This document shows positions 1 to 7,195 of a DNA stretch of 23,821 bases, in pieces (position 1 is the stretch's first letter; each line of letters opens with the position of its first letter). The position numbers and the translations under genes are program-made. The stretch spans positions 1-23,821 of the forward strand of contig USRP01000015.1 in the NCBI GenBank assembly GCA_900557185.1, read 5' to 3'. This DNA is from an uncultured Mycoplasmatota bacterium. GTDB taxonomy: Bacteria; Bacillota_I; Bacilli_A; RF39; UBA660. The notes under the pieces were generated by a model. It had not been told where the DNA came from. It did no database searches and saw nothing but the letters and a program-made list of their open reading frames with translations.

Positions 1-117
1 GAGAAATTATTTAAAAACTTCCGTGATTTTTGTCTTGACATATTACCAGATGTCTATCGTAATATTATCATTTTATCACAGATTGGGAATGAATTCTTTT
101 TTCCTTCTTTCGTTTGA
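1..117 (+). CDS. C-terminal fragment of an unrecognised upstream gene (partial)
   Basis: Frame 1 is open from the window edge to a TGA at 115-117 and would encode the last 38 residues of a protein, ending in NEFFFPSFV. The first half is rich in charged residues (E, K, R, D), which suits real coding sequence. I do not recognise the family. In Bacilli the genes before ftsQ are often murG or murB, but the tail does not look like either. A second frame is also open to about 159, so the assignment is uncertain. No terminator is visible before the ftsQ promoter. Confidence 0.3.
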   Translation, partial: EKLFKNFRDFCLDILPDVYRNIIILSQIGNEFFFPSFV

Positions 118-180
118 CTGTTTTTTACTAAAAAGTGTAAAGGAAAAGAACGATTCATAGCGATATCGATGGGGTTATCA

Positions 181-210
181 TTTACGAAATAGATTGGAAC
201 GTGATATAAT
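181..210 (+). promoter_or_regulatory. Sigma-A promoter of ftsQ
   Basis: A TTTACG -35-like box (181-186) is followed after 18 nt by a perfect TATAAT (205-210) preceded by TGA, giving an extended -10. It lies 24 nt before the ftsQ start codon, with AGGAG at 222-226 as ribosome-binding site. Confidence 0.7.
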
Positions 211-234
211 AAATAGAGAATAGGAGCGTTTGTT

Positions 235-942
235 ATGGCAAAGAAGAAAAAGAAACAAAGAAAAAAACAAACACCGGCCAAGAAAAAACGAAAGATTTTG
301 TATGGTCGTATTTTTCTGGCGCTTGCCATTTTATTCGCACTCATTTATTTATTTATTATGTTAATCCCACAAAAGATACAGACGATTCATGTATCAGGAA
401 ATGAATTTTTGACTGATCAAGAAGTATTAGAAATCGCAGAGTTGGAAGATTATCCTTCTACTTTTACACATTATCGATTTAAAATAAAAAAAGATTTAGA
501 ACGTTCTAATTTAATTACCAAAGCTACTGTTAAAAAACATTGGTTTTATGAAGTATCTATTCAAGTAGTAGAAAACCGTCCATTATTTTATGATACGAGT
601 AAGAAAAAAACAGTTTTAGAAAGTGGAGAAACAACCAATCGTTCTTTTGATGTTCCAGTATTAATCAACTATACACCGGATAAAATTTATAAGAAATTAA
701 TAACAAAGATGCAAGATTTAGATACTGATATCATCCGTCGTATTTCAGAAATAAAGTATGATCCAAATGATGTTGATCCAAATCGTTTCTTATTTACAAT
801 GAACGATGGAAACTATGTTTACTTAACAGCAAATCAATTAAATAACTTAAATAGTTATGTGACAATTATTTCTAAGTTTGAGGGAAAGAAAGGAATTTTA
901 TACCTCGATAGTGGAGAATATTTCCAAGTAATGGAGGGTTAA
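235..942 (+). CDS. ftsQ: Cell division protein FtsQ/DivIB
   Basis: This 235-residue protein is a bitopic member of the divisome, where FtsQ/DivIB links early cytoplasmic division proteins to septal peptidoglycan synthesis through FtsL and FtsB/DivIC. The sequence shows a very Lys/Arg-rich cytoplasmic tail (residues 1-24), one membrane helix (about 25-45) and then a POTRA-type segment starting at IQTIHVSGNEFLT, the usual first strand and helix of the FtsQ POTRA domain, followed by the beta domain. Length is near that of DivIB proteins. The ATG at 235 is preceded by AGGAG at 222-226. It sits directly upstream of ftsA and ftsZ, as in most Firmicutes, but with its own promoter and apparently its own terminator. 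Confidence rests on architecture and context, since the family is weakly conserved. Confidence 0.88.
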   Translation: MAKKKKKQRKKQTPAKKKRKILYGRIFLALAILFALIYLFIMLIPQKIQTIHVSGNEFLTDQEVLEIAELEDYPSTFTHYRFKIKKDLERSNLITKATVKKHWFYEVSIQVVENRPLFYDTSKKKTVLESGETTNRSFDVPVLINYTPDKIYKKLITKMQDLDTDIIRRISEIKYDPNDVDPNRFLFTMNDGNYVYLTANQLNNLNSYVTIISKFEGKKGILYLDSGEYFQVMEG

Positions 943-967
943 ATAGAAAAAAAGTATAGTTTTCAAA

Positions 968-1000
968 GGGGAAAAGCGAATTTTTTTCTCCTTTTTTCTT
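968..1000 (+). terminator. Probable intrinsic terminator after ftsQ
   Basis: GGGGAAAA (968-975) can pair with TTTTCTCC (984-991, one G-T pair) and is followed by a T-rich tract, 992-1000. The stem is A/T-rich, so termination may be partial. It is flanked by a longer imperfect inverted repeat (953-967 with 1016-1031). Confidence 0.45.
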
Positions 1001-1007
1001 GATTTTC

Positions 1008-1036
1008 TTTTCTTTTTTGAAAAACTATAGTATAAT
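1008..1036 (+). promoter_or_regulatory. Probable promoter of ftsA-ftsZ
   Basis: A perfect TATAAT stands at 1031-1036, 27 nt before the GTG start of ftsA. No good -35 box lies 16-18 nt upstream; that stretch is a pyrimidine run. The -10 is therefore the only firm element. Confidence 0.45.
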
Positions 1037-1063
1037 GAATACTAGATTGTAGGAGATGATTTT

Positions 1064-2329
1064 GTGAAGCACATTTATACAAGCATTGATTTAGGTACAG
1101 ATTCAATCAAAGTTGTTGTTTGTGAACTTTACAAGAACAAGTTGAACTTACTTGCTGCATCTTCCGAAAAATCAGAGGGAATAAAAAAAGGGTTAATTAC
1201 AGATGTTGAACTGGCAAAAGCATCTTTAAAAAAAGCTGTTTCTAGTGTTGAATCAATGTTAGGAATCGCCTTAAAACAAGCAATTGTAAGTGTTCCAAGT
1301 TACTTTTTAGACTGTTCTATGGTCAAGGGAAGTGTTGATATTCCTATGAATATCAATGAAGATGATGAAGCTTACGATGGTATTATCGATGGAAATGATG
1401 TTTCTCGTGTTATCTCTGAAGCAATGAGAAATTATGATTTCCGTGATCGTGAAATGGTTGCGGTTTTGCCAATTGATTTTTTAGTGAATCAAAAAGACTA
1501 TGTAAGAGATCCAAAGGGGTTACCGGGAAAAACATTGGGTACGAGAGCAATGATGGTAGCAACGCCGAAAAAGAATATCTATTCTGTTGTTCAATTACTA
1601 TCTAGTATTGGAATTGAAGTAGTAGATATTTCAATTAATGCGATTGGGGATGCCTATGCCTTTAAAAATCGTGAGATGGATGCGACAGTAGGAGCAATTG
1701 TGAATATTGGTTCTGAAACAACATCTGTATCACTTTATAATAAGGGAATCATTGTGAAACACGCAATGTTACAATTAGGTGGTAAAAATATAGAAAATGA
1801 TATTGCCTATATTTATAAATTAAAAAGTGATGATGCTAGAAAATTAAAAGAGAAATTTGCTTTTGCACATAAGAACCATGCAAGTCAATACGAAGTAAAA
1901 GAAGTTGCAAATGTATATGGAGAAACTGTAAAAGTAAATCAGTTTGAAATTTCTGAGATTGTACAATCACGATTGGAAGAAATTTTAACACTTGCCAAAA
2001 AAGAAATTCGTTCTCTTACGAGTCGTAATATCGACTATGTAATCGTAACTGGTGGAACGAGTAATATGGCAAACTTTAATTATATTGCAAAAGAAGTATT
2101 TGGTAATATCGCAAAATTAGGAAATGTGAAATTAATCGGAATTCGAAATAATAAGTACTCTTCTGCAGTTGGGAATATTGCATATTTTGTAAGTAAATTG
2201 AAGTTAAAGGGAAAAGAATATACGATGGTTAGTTCAGATATGGAGGAAGCTTTAGTATCTGTAGAAAGTGAAGCAGGATCTTATGATTCTATGCTTGGGA
2301 AAGTATTTGGATTCTTTTTCAGCGAATAA
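1064..2329 (+). CDS. ftsA: Cell division protein FtsA
   Basis: FtsA is the actin-like ATPase that tethers FtsZ to the membrane and recruits the later divisome. The 421-residue product has the actin-family phosphate-1 motif near the N terminus (IDLGTDSIKVVV, about residues 8-19), a phosphate-2 region (GAIVNIGSETTSVSL) and the adenosine motif (VIVTGGTSNM), plus the 1C subdomain between them with GKTLGTRAMMV. The end, SMLGKVFGFFFSE, looks like the amphipathic membrane-targeting helix. The start is a GTG at 1064 with AGGAG at 1051-1055; the ATG at 1056 opens only a three-codon frame. ftsZ follows 15 nt after the stop, so the two form an operon. Confidence 0.96.
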   Translation: MKHIYTSIDLGTDSIKVVVCELYKNKLNLLAASSEKSEGIKKGLITDVELAKASLKKAVSSVESMLGIALKQAIVSVPSYFLDCSMVKGSVDIPMNINEDDEAYDGIIDGNDVSRVISEAMRNYDFRDREMVAVLPIDFLVNQKDYVRDPKGLPGKTLGTRAMMVATPKKNIYSVVQLLSSIGIEVVDISINAIGDAYAFKNREMDATVGAIVNIGSETTSVSLYNKGIIVKHAMLQLGGKNIENDIAYIYKLKSDDARKLKEKFAFAHKNHASQYEVKEVANVYGETVKVNQFEISEIVQSRLEEILTLAKKEIRSLTSRNIDYVIVTGGTSNMANFNYIAKEVFGNIAKLGNVKLIGIRNNKYSSAVGNIAYFVSKLKLKGKEYTMVSSDMEEALVSVESEAGSYDSMLGKVFGFFFSE

Positions 2330-2344
2330 GGAGGAAGAAAGTTT

Positions 2345-3460
2345 ATGTTAAATGGATTAGAAATGGATCAATTAGCAAAAATAAAGGTAATTGGTGTCGG
2401 TGGAGGTGGAAATAACGCCGTAAACCGTATGATTGAATCAGGAGTACAAGGGGTAGACTTTATTGTTGCAAATACAGATTTACAAGTTTTAAATAATTCA
2501 AAGTCACCAGTTAAGATTCAAATTGGTGCAGAACTTACAAATGGACTAGGAGCTGGAGCAAATCCTCAAGTAGGAAAAGAAGCTGCATTAGAAACAAAGG
2601 CAGAAATTGAAGCTGCTTTAGAAGGTGCTGATATGGTATTCATCACTTGTGGTATGGGTGGTGGAACTGGTACTGGAGCAGCACCAGTAATTGCTGAAAT
2701 CGCTCAAAACTTAGGTGCTTTGACAGTAGGTATCGTTACAAAACCATTTTCTTTTGAAGGAAAGAAGAGAATGAGCCAAGCTCTAGCTGGATTAGAAGAA
2801 TTAAAGAAAAATGTAGATACATTAATCGTGATTCCAAATGATCGTTTAAGAGAAATTATCGATAAACAAACACCATTATTAGATTCATTTAAAGAAGTTG
2901 ATAATGTATTAAGACGTGGAGTACAATCAATTTCTGATTTGATTGCTGTTGCAGGACTAATTAACCTAGATTTTGCTGACGTAAAAGCTGTTATGCAAAA
3001 CCGTGGTAATGCATTAATCGGTATTGGTATGGGTGTTGGTGAAGATCGTGCTGCTGAAGCAGCAAGACAAGCCGTATCTAGTCCACTTCTAGAAACAAGT
3101 ATCGATGGAGCAACAGATGCGATTATCAACGTAACAGGTGGATCTAACTTAACATTATTTGAAGTAGAAGAAGCAGCAGATGTGATTCGTGAAAGCGCTA
3201 ATACAGACATTAATACTATTTTTGGTGCTGTAATCAATGAAAACTTAAACGACGAAATTATTGTAACTGTTATTGCAACAGGATTTGAAGATGACGATAA
3301 AGTAAAAAATGCACAACATACAACAACAGAACAACAACCAAAAAGAGAAGACATCGCATTTACACGTAGTGAGTTAAATCGTGATTTAGATACAGATGAT
3401 GATACATCATCTAGCCCTGATATCGATATTCCTCCATTTTTAAGAAGAAGAGAATTCTAA
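2345..3460 (+). CDS. ftsZ: Cell division GTPase FtsZ
   Basis: FtsZ polymerises with GTP at mid-cell to form the Z-ring. The 371-residue protein carries the N-terminal nucleotide motif GVGGGGNNAVNRM (17-29), the tubulin signature GGGTGTG (105-111), the T7 synergy loop NLDFADVKAVM, and the C-terminal peptide DIDIPPFLRRREF (359-371) that binds FtsA, after a short acidic and Thr/Gln-rich linker. Length is close to the usual 370-390 residues. The ribosome-binding site AAGGAGG (2328-2334) overlaps the ftsA stop, which indicates co-transcription and likely translational coupling. A terminator follows immediately. Confidence 0.98.
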   Translation: MLNGLEMDQLAKIKVIGVGGGGNNAVNRMIESGVQGVDFIVANTDLQVLNNSKSPVKIQIGAELTNGLGAGANPQVGKEAALETKAEIEAALEGADMVFITCGMGGGTGTGAAPVIAEIAQNLGALTVGIVTKPFSFEGKKRMSQALAGLEELKKNVDTLIVIPNDRLREIIDKQTPLLDSFKEVDNVLRRGVQSISDLIAVAGLINLDFADVKAVMQNRGNALIGIGMGVGEDRAAEAARQAVSSPLLETSIDGATDAIINVTGGSNLTLFEVEEAADVIRESANTDINTIFGAVINENLNDEIIVTVIATGFEDDDKVKNAQHTTTEQQPKREDIAFTRSELNRDLDTDDDTSSSPDIDIPPFLRRREF

Positions 3461-3481
3461 AAGGACAGACGTCCTTTTTTT
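3459..3481 (+). terminator. Intrinsic terminator of ftsAZ
   Basis: AAAAGGAC (3459-3466) pairs with GTCCTTTT (3471-3478) around a 4-nt loop, and the run of T continues to 3481. The left arm begins inside the ftsZ stop codon. Confidence 0.85.
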
Positions 3482-3554
3482 CTGTCAAGTATAGTAAAAT
3501 ATAGTTGCATATAGTAAATAATATTTGAATTTTGGAATATTTTGCCAAAAAAGC

Positions 3555-3583
3555 TTGTATTCTTTTTGGAAACGTGATATATT
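3555..3583 (+). promoter_or_regulatory. Strong sigma-A promoter of the spoIIG-upstream RNA
   Basis: TTGTAT (3555-3560), a 17-nt spacer and TATATT (3578-3583) preceded by TGA give a near-consensus extended -10 promoter. Transcription should start near 3590, at the first base of a folded RNA with no plausible open reading frame. Confidence 0.7.
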
Positions 3584-3589
3584 TTAGTT

Positions 3590-3687
3590 GTAGGAAGAAA
3601 TTCCTACGGGGATTCTACCCTGAAAAGGGTGGAGTAGTTTTAATTTCTACGACGGGTGGGAAGCGTATCTTCCCATCTTTTTTTTTT
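3590..3687 (+). ncRNA. Candidate structured small RNA or leader upstream of spoIIGA
   Basis: The predicted transcript of about 98 nt folds into three hairpins in a row. Hairpin 1 pairs GTAGGAA (3590-3596) with TTCCTAC (3601-3607) around a GAAA tetraloop. Hairpin 2 is a stem of about 10 bp, 3612-3621 with 3626-3635, again closed by GAAA. Hairpin 3 (3655-3677) is a terminator followed by ten T. Alternative pairings exist: the first GTTGTAG (3587-3593) can pair with CTACGAC (3647-3653), and the TACCC in hairpin 2 can pair with a second GGGTGG copy (3654-3659) inside the terminator arm, which is the logic of an attenuator. It does not match any riboswitch consensus I can recall. It may be a free small RNA, or a leader whose read-through reaches spoIIGA 57 nt downstream. 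Confidence 0.55.
3655..3687 (+). terminator. Intrinsic terminator of the spoIIG-upstream RNA
   Basis: GGTGGGAAG (3655-3663) pairs with CTTCCCATC (3669-3677) as a 9-bp stem with a 5-nt loop, followed by ten T (3678-3687). It is a strong terminator and should insulate spoIIGA from vegetative transcription. Confidence 0.88.
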
Positions 3688-3729
3688 ATCGACAATTCGA
3701 CACAATTTCAAAAACAAGCATGATATCTT
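3688..3729 (+). promoter_or_regulatory. Candidate Spo0A-dependent spoIIG promoter with tandem 0A boxes
   Basis: Two heptamers in the reverse orientation of the 0A box (TGTCGAA) lie in tandem: ATCGACA (3688-3694, 6 of 7) and TTCGACA (3696-3702, 7 of 7), starting 8 nt apart. Downstream, TATCTT (3724-3729) preceded by TGA may be a -10. The only -35-like sequence, TTCGAC at 3696-3701, is 22 nt upstream of it. That arrangement resembles the Bacillus subtilis spoIIG promoter, which is known for a 22-bp spacer and 0A boxes at -35. The element sits 16 nt before spoIIGA. Confidence 0.5.
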
Positions 3730-3744
3730 ATTCATGGTGATGCT

Positions 3745-4527
3745 ATGAAAATATATCTTGATCTTGTTTTTTTTATTAACTTTGGTTTTGATTTTCTTCT
3801 TTTATTAAGTGTATCTTATCTGTTAAAAAGAAGCTGTCCTATCTTTTCTTGTATCAAAGGTGCTTTCGTAGGAGCACTTTCCATTTTCTTTCTGTTTTTA
3901 CCATTAAATTCCTTTTCTTTATTTTTACTAAAAGTAGTGATTAGTGTTTTGATGATACTTGTTACTTTTCACTTTCAAAATAAGCGTTATTTTATCAAGA
4001 ATATGGTTTATTTATATTTGAATAGTATTGTTTTAGGTGGTGGTCTTTATTGTTTGAATGTGCAATTTGCAATGAAACAAAAAGGTCTAATTTTCTTTCA
4101 CAATGGTATTTCTATGAATGTATGGCTTCTACTGATTTTATCTCCTGTGATTCTTTATTTTTACCTGAAACAACTAAAACAATTAAAAGTAAATTATGCA
4201 TCCTATTATCAAGTATCATTTACATGGCAAGAAAAGAAATACCACATGACAGCTTTTTTAGATACAGGAAATCAAATCCAAGATCCTTATATGAAACGGC
4301 CTGTTTTATTGATTAGTCCTAATGTATTAAAAAACAAGATACAATCACCAATTTATATTCCATACCATGCAGTTGGAAAAGATGGTATGCTGTCCTGTTT
4401 TTTATTAGATTGTATTCATATAGAAGGGGTAGGTGATCGTAAAAAAGTATTAGTCGGAATACTGGATGATCAAATTCGGATGGATGGCATTGAGATGATT
4501 TTAGGAACAAAAGTATTGGAGGGTTAA
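3745..4527 (+). CDS. spoIIGA: Sporulation sigma-E factor processing peptidase SpoIIGA
   Basis: SpoIIGA is the membrane aspartic protease that removes the pro-sequence of SigE in the mother cell after a signal from SpoIIR in the forespore. The 260-residue protein has five hydrophobic segments in its first half (to about residue 142) and a cytoplasmic protease half with the catalytic motif LDTGN (Asp173, Thr174, Gly175). Such proteases act as dimers with one DTG per subunit, and only one is seen here. The start ATG is preceded by GGTGAT at 3736-3741. The stop abuts the sigE start directly, so the pair is translationally coupled as in Bacillus. Expression probably depends on Spo0A. Confidence 0.9.
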   Translation: MKIYLDLVFFINFGFDFLLLLSVSYLLKRSCPIFSCIKGAFVGALSIFFLFLPLNSFSLFLLKVVISVLMILVTFHFQNKRYFIKNMVYLYLNSIVLGGGLYCLNVQFAMKQKGLIFFHNGISMNVWLLLILSPVILYFYLKQLKQLKVNYASYYQVSFTWQEKKYHMTAFLDTGNQIQDPYMKRPVLLISPNVLKNKIQSPIYIPYHAVGKDGMLSCFLLDCIHIEGVGDRKKVLVGILDDQIRMDGIEMILGTKVLEG

Positions 4528-5220
4528 ATGTTAAAAAAAATATGGAATTTATTAAAACAATTATTATGGGATGAGTATAATTTATTTTTTGTTGGAAGTA
4601 GTGATAAATTACCAGAACCTCTTTCTCGCGAAGAAGAAACAAAATACGTAGAACTTTCTATGCAAGGAGATGAACAAGCACGTGCTAAATTAATTGAACA
4701 TAATCTACGATTGGTTGTATTTCTATCAAAGAAATATGAGAATACAGGAATTGATTTAGAAGATTTAGTTAGTATTGGTACCATTGGATTAATTAAAGGA
4801 GTAAATACTTATAAATTAGATAAAAATATTAAATTAGCAACCTATGCTTCGAGATGTATCGATAATGAAATATTAATGTATTTAAGAAAAAATAAAAAAC
4901 GGAGAACAGAAATTAGTTTTGAAGATAGTTTAAGTTATGATGGGGAAGGAAATGAACTGCATTTAGAAGATGTACTAGGAACAGATGCGGATATCGTTAC
5001 AAAAGGATTAGAAGAAGAAACAGAAAAGAAATTACTATATCAAGAAATTGCTAAATTAAAGGGCAGAGATAAAGAAATTATGATTTTACGATATGGTTTA
5101 TTTGGACAAAAAGAAAAGACCCAAAAAGAAGTTGCTACTATGCTAAATATCAGTCAATCGTATATTTCTAGAATTGAAAAGAAAGTCATCAAACACTTGA
5201 AAGGAACGGTACAATCATAG
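4528..5220 (+). CDS. sigE: RNA polymerase sporulation sigma factor SigE (pro-sigma-E)
   Basis: SigE is the early mother-cell sigma factor. The 230-residue sequence carries an N-terminal pro-sequence (about residues 1-22, KIWNLLKQLLWDEYNLFFVG) that should be cut by the upstream SpoIIGA. Region 2 spans about 50-125, with the very conserved NLRLVV, LEDLVSIGTIGLIK and LATYASRCIDNEILMYLR. Region 4.2 is a helix-turn-helix around KTQKEVATMLNISQSYISR (197-215). Spacing between the conserved blocks is the same as in B. subtilis SigE. The ATG follows the spoIIGA stop without a gap, with GGAGGG at 4518-4523. A terminator ends the operon at the sigE stop, so the usual third gene, sigG, is not co-transcribed; the next gene is a glycosyltransferase. 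Confidence 0.95.
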   Translation: MLKKIWNLLKQLLWDEYNLFFVGSSDKLPEPLSREEETKYVELSMQGDEQARAKLIEHNLRLVVFLSKKYENTGIDLEDLVSIGTIGLIKGVNTYKLDKNIKLATYASRCIDNEILMYLRKNKKRRTEISFEDSLSYDGEGNELHLEDVLGTDADIVTKGLEEETEKKLLYQEIAKLKGRDKEIMILRYGLFGQKEKTQKEVATMLNISQSYISRIEKKVIKHLKGTVQS

Positions 5221-5234
5221 TTGCCGTTTTTTTT
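5205..5234 (+). terminator. Intrinsic terminator of spoIIGA-sigE
   Basis: AACGGTA (5205-5211) pairs with TGCCGTT (5222-5228, one G-T pair), followed by T (5227-5234). The sigE stop codon lies in the loop, and the -35 of the next promoter (5221-5226) lies in the right arm. Confidence 0.75.
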
Positions 5235-5249
5235 GAAACTTGATATAAT
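5221..5249 (+). promoter_or_regulatory. Promoter of the protein O-mannosyltransferase gene
   Basis: TTGCCG (5221-5226), a 17-nt spacer and TATAAT (5244-5249) with a TGA extension form a vegetative-type promoter, overlapping the sigE terminator. Confidence 0.7.
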
Positions 5250-5275
5250 GAAACATAGTTAAAGTAGGTGTCAGT

Positions 5276-7123
5276 ATGAAACGTAAAAAAAAGAAAAAAG
5301 AAGAAAAATTTACTTATGACAAATCACAGAAGAGAGAAAAATTTACAAAAATAGATTGGATTTGTCTTGTTGTGATTGTCATCCTCTTTAGTATCTTTGC
5401 TTTTTCTCACTTAGGTACGACGAAGATGGCAAATACTTATTGGAAACCAGATGTGAATGGTGATTCAGTCATTTTAGATATAGGAGATGCTGAAATAGAT
5501 TCCATCTATTATTTAGTTGGTGTGGGCAATGATCCATATGGAAATGTTGCCGATTTAAAAGATGTCAACTTTGAAATAGAAGCATCCGCTGACAAAGTGA
5601 ACTGGAAACCAATTGCTTTAATCAATGATATATCGATGTATAGTTGGACAGAAATTCCAGTGTCTATTATCGGTAATCGCTATGTACGAATTCGTGGTTA
5701 TAATACCTCAGTCGTTATGAATGAGATTGGTTTTAAAATAGCTGGTAAACAAAAACTAGCTCCTGTTAAATATGTCGAAGGGACAAGTTATTCTTATACA
5801 GGAAAAGAATTAATCGATGAACAAGATCAAATCTCATTAAATCCATCTTATTATGATTCTACTTATTTTGATGAGATATATCATGCGAGAACAGCTTATG
5901 AACAGTTAAAAGGATATCCAATTTATGAGAATACTCATCCTGTCTTAGGAAAAGAAATCATATCAGTTGGAATTGCAATATTTGGTATGAATCCATTTGG
6001 ATGGAGAGTAGCAGGAGTTGTCTTTGGAATCTTAATGTTACCAATTTTATATGAGTTTTTAAAACAAATGTTTAAGAAACCTCTCATTAGTTTTGTGGGA
6101 ACATTCCTTTTCGCATTTGATTTTATGCATTTTACCCAATCACGAATTGCTACCATAGATACTTATGCTGTCATATTTACGATGCTGATATATTATTTCA
6201 TGTATCGTTATTATCGAACAAGTTTTTATGACACAGATTTAAAGAAAACATATAAATCATTGTTCTGGTGTGGAATATTTGTCGGAATTGGTTTTGCCAG
6301 TAAATGGAATGTCGCTTATGGCTTTATTGGTATTGCAGTTTTATTCTTTATGAATATCTATCGCCGTTATAAAGAATATCTTCATGCCAAAGAAATGGTC
6401 GAAGTTAAACATTCAAAAGATGATATGGATCAACATGTATACGAAAGTTTTATTCCAAATCTAAAAAAGACAATTTTACACTGTATACTATATTTTGTAA
6501 TCATTCCGTTGTTGATTTACTATCTTTCTTTCATATTTATTTATGATATTACGAATATTGTACAGTATACGAAAAATGTAATTGATTACAACGTTCATAT
6601 GTTTACATATCACAATGGTTTAGTTGCATCTCATCCATATCAATCAGCTTGGTATGAATGGCCATTGATAATACGCCCAATTTGGTATGCATGGAATGAA
6701 TCAACCATGCAAATGGGAGCAGTAAGTAGTATTTCGGCCTTTGGAAATCCATTTGTATGGTGGGGTGGCTTACTAGCTGTGATTACTACTTTGATATTTG
6801 CCATTAAAAAGAAAGATAAAGTTGCTTGGTTTATTGTCATTGGTTATCTTTCTGTTTATCTACCATGGGTTTATATTACAAGAATTACATTTATTTACCA
6901 CTATTATCCAGCGGTTATTTTCCTAGTACTAGCAATTGCTTATGTGGCAAGTAAAATACTAGAAAAATGGAAGTGGGGAAAACAGTGTATTTTACTTTAT
7001 GCATCACTTGCATTTATATGTTTTATATACTTTTATCCAATTCTATCAGGCAGTTGGACAACAAAAAATTATTTAAAACAATTACAATGGTTTCCTACAT
7101 GGACGTTTATGACAGGTGCGTAA
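5276..7123 (+). CDS. GT39-type protein O-mannosyltransferase-like membrane glycosyltransferase
   Basis: The 615-residue product resembles Dol-P-Man/polyprenyl-phosphate-mannose protein O-mannosyltransferases, which move a sugar from a lipid carrier to Ser/Thr of exported proteins. A Lys-rich start (1-27) is followed by TM1 (about 28-46). An extracytoplasmic beta-rich domain (about 50-160, resembling discoidin/F5-8C folds) comes next. The GT39 signature loop follows: YFDEIYHAR (197-205), with the Asp-Glu pair expected for catalysis, and HPVLGK (221-226). At least eight more membrane helices follow. GTG/ATG choice is clear: ATG 5276 behind GTAGGTG. It stands between sigE and ylmC, where sigG is expected, and directly before a Thr/Ser-rich exported pseudopilin, a plausible substrate (inference). 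Own promoter and terminator make it monocistronic. Confidence 0.82.
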   Translation: MKRKKKKKEEKFTYDKSQKREKFTKIDWICLVVIVILFSIFAFSHLGTTKMANTYWKPDVNGDSVILDIGDAEIDSIYYLVGVGNDPYGNVADLKDVNFEIEASADKVNWKPIALINDISMYSWTEIPVSIIGNRYVRIRGYNTSVVMNEIGFKIAGKQKLAPVKYVEGTSYSYTGKELIDEQDQISLNPSYYDSTYFDEIYHARTAYEQLKGYPIYENTHPVLGKEIISVGIAIFGMNPFGWRVAGVVFGILMLPILYEFLKQMFKKPLISFVGTFLFAFDFMHFTQSRIATIDTYAVIFTMLIYYFMYRYYRTSFYDTDLKKTYKSLFWCGIFVGIGFASKWNVAYGFIGIAVLFFMNIYRRYKEYLHAKEMVEVKHSKDDMDQHVYESFIPNLKKTILHCILYFVIIPLLIYYLSFIFIYDITNIVQYTKNVIDYNVHMFTYHNGLVASHPYQSAWYEWPLIIRPIWYAWNESTMQMGAVSSISAFGNPFVWWGGLLAVITTLIFAIKKKDKVAWFIVIGYLSVYLPWVYITRITFIYHYYPAVIFLVLAIAYVASKILEKWKWGKQCILLYASLAFICFIYFYPILSGSWTTKNYLKQLQWFPTWTFMTGA

Positions 7124-7139
7124 TTCACCTGCCTTTTTT
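7113..7139 (+). terminator. Intrinsic terminator of the mannosyltransferase gene
   Basis: CAGGTG (7113-7118) pairs with CACCTG (7126-7131) around a loop that contains the TAA stop (7121-7123), then a T-run 7134-7139. Confidence 0.75.
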
Positions 7140-7140
7140 A

Positions 7141-7169
7141 TTGCCATAAAGCGATAAATTTGATACAAT
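7141..7169 (+). promoter_or_regulatory. Promoter of the pseudopilin gene
   Basis: TTGCCA (7141-7146), a 17-nt spacer and TACAAT (7164-7169) preceded by TGA. GAGGAG (7182-7187) is the ribosome-binding site for the ATG at 7196. Confidence 0.72.
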
Positions 7170-7195
7170 GATATTATCATAGAGGAGTGGGTTAG

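Noticed and set aside
35..65. Perfect TTGACA at 35-40 with TAATAT 19 nt downstream
   Set aside because: It lies in a probable coding tail, has poor spacing, and a better promoter sits next to ftsQ.
2704..3354. 216-codon open frame on the minus strand inside ftsZ
   Set aside because: It is a shadow of ftsZ, made mostly of Ser, Ile and Thr, with no ribosome-binding site.
3532..3723. Open frame of 63 codons across the region between ftsZ and spoIIGA
   Set aside because: It starts before the promoter, has no ribosome-binding site, runs through the hairpins and terminator, and has an unlikely composition.
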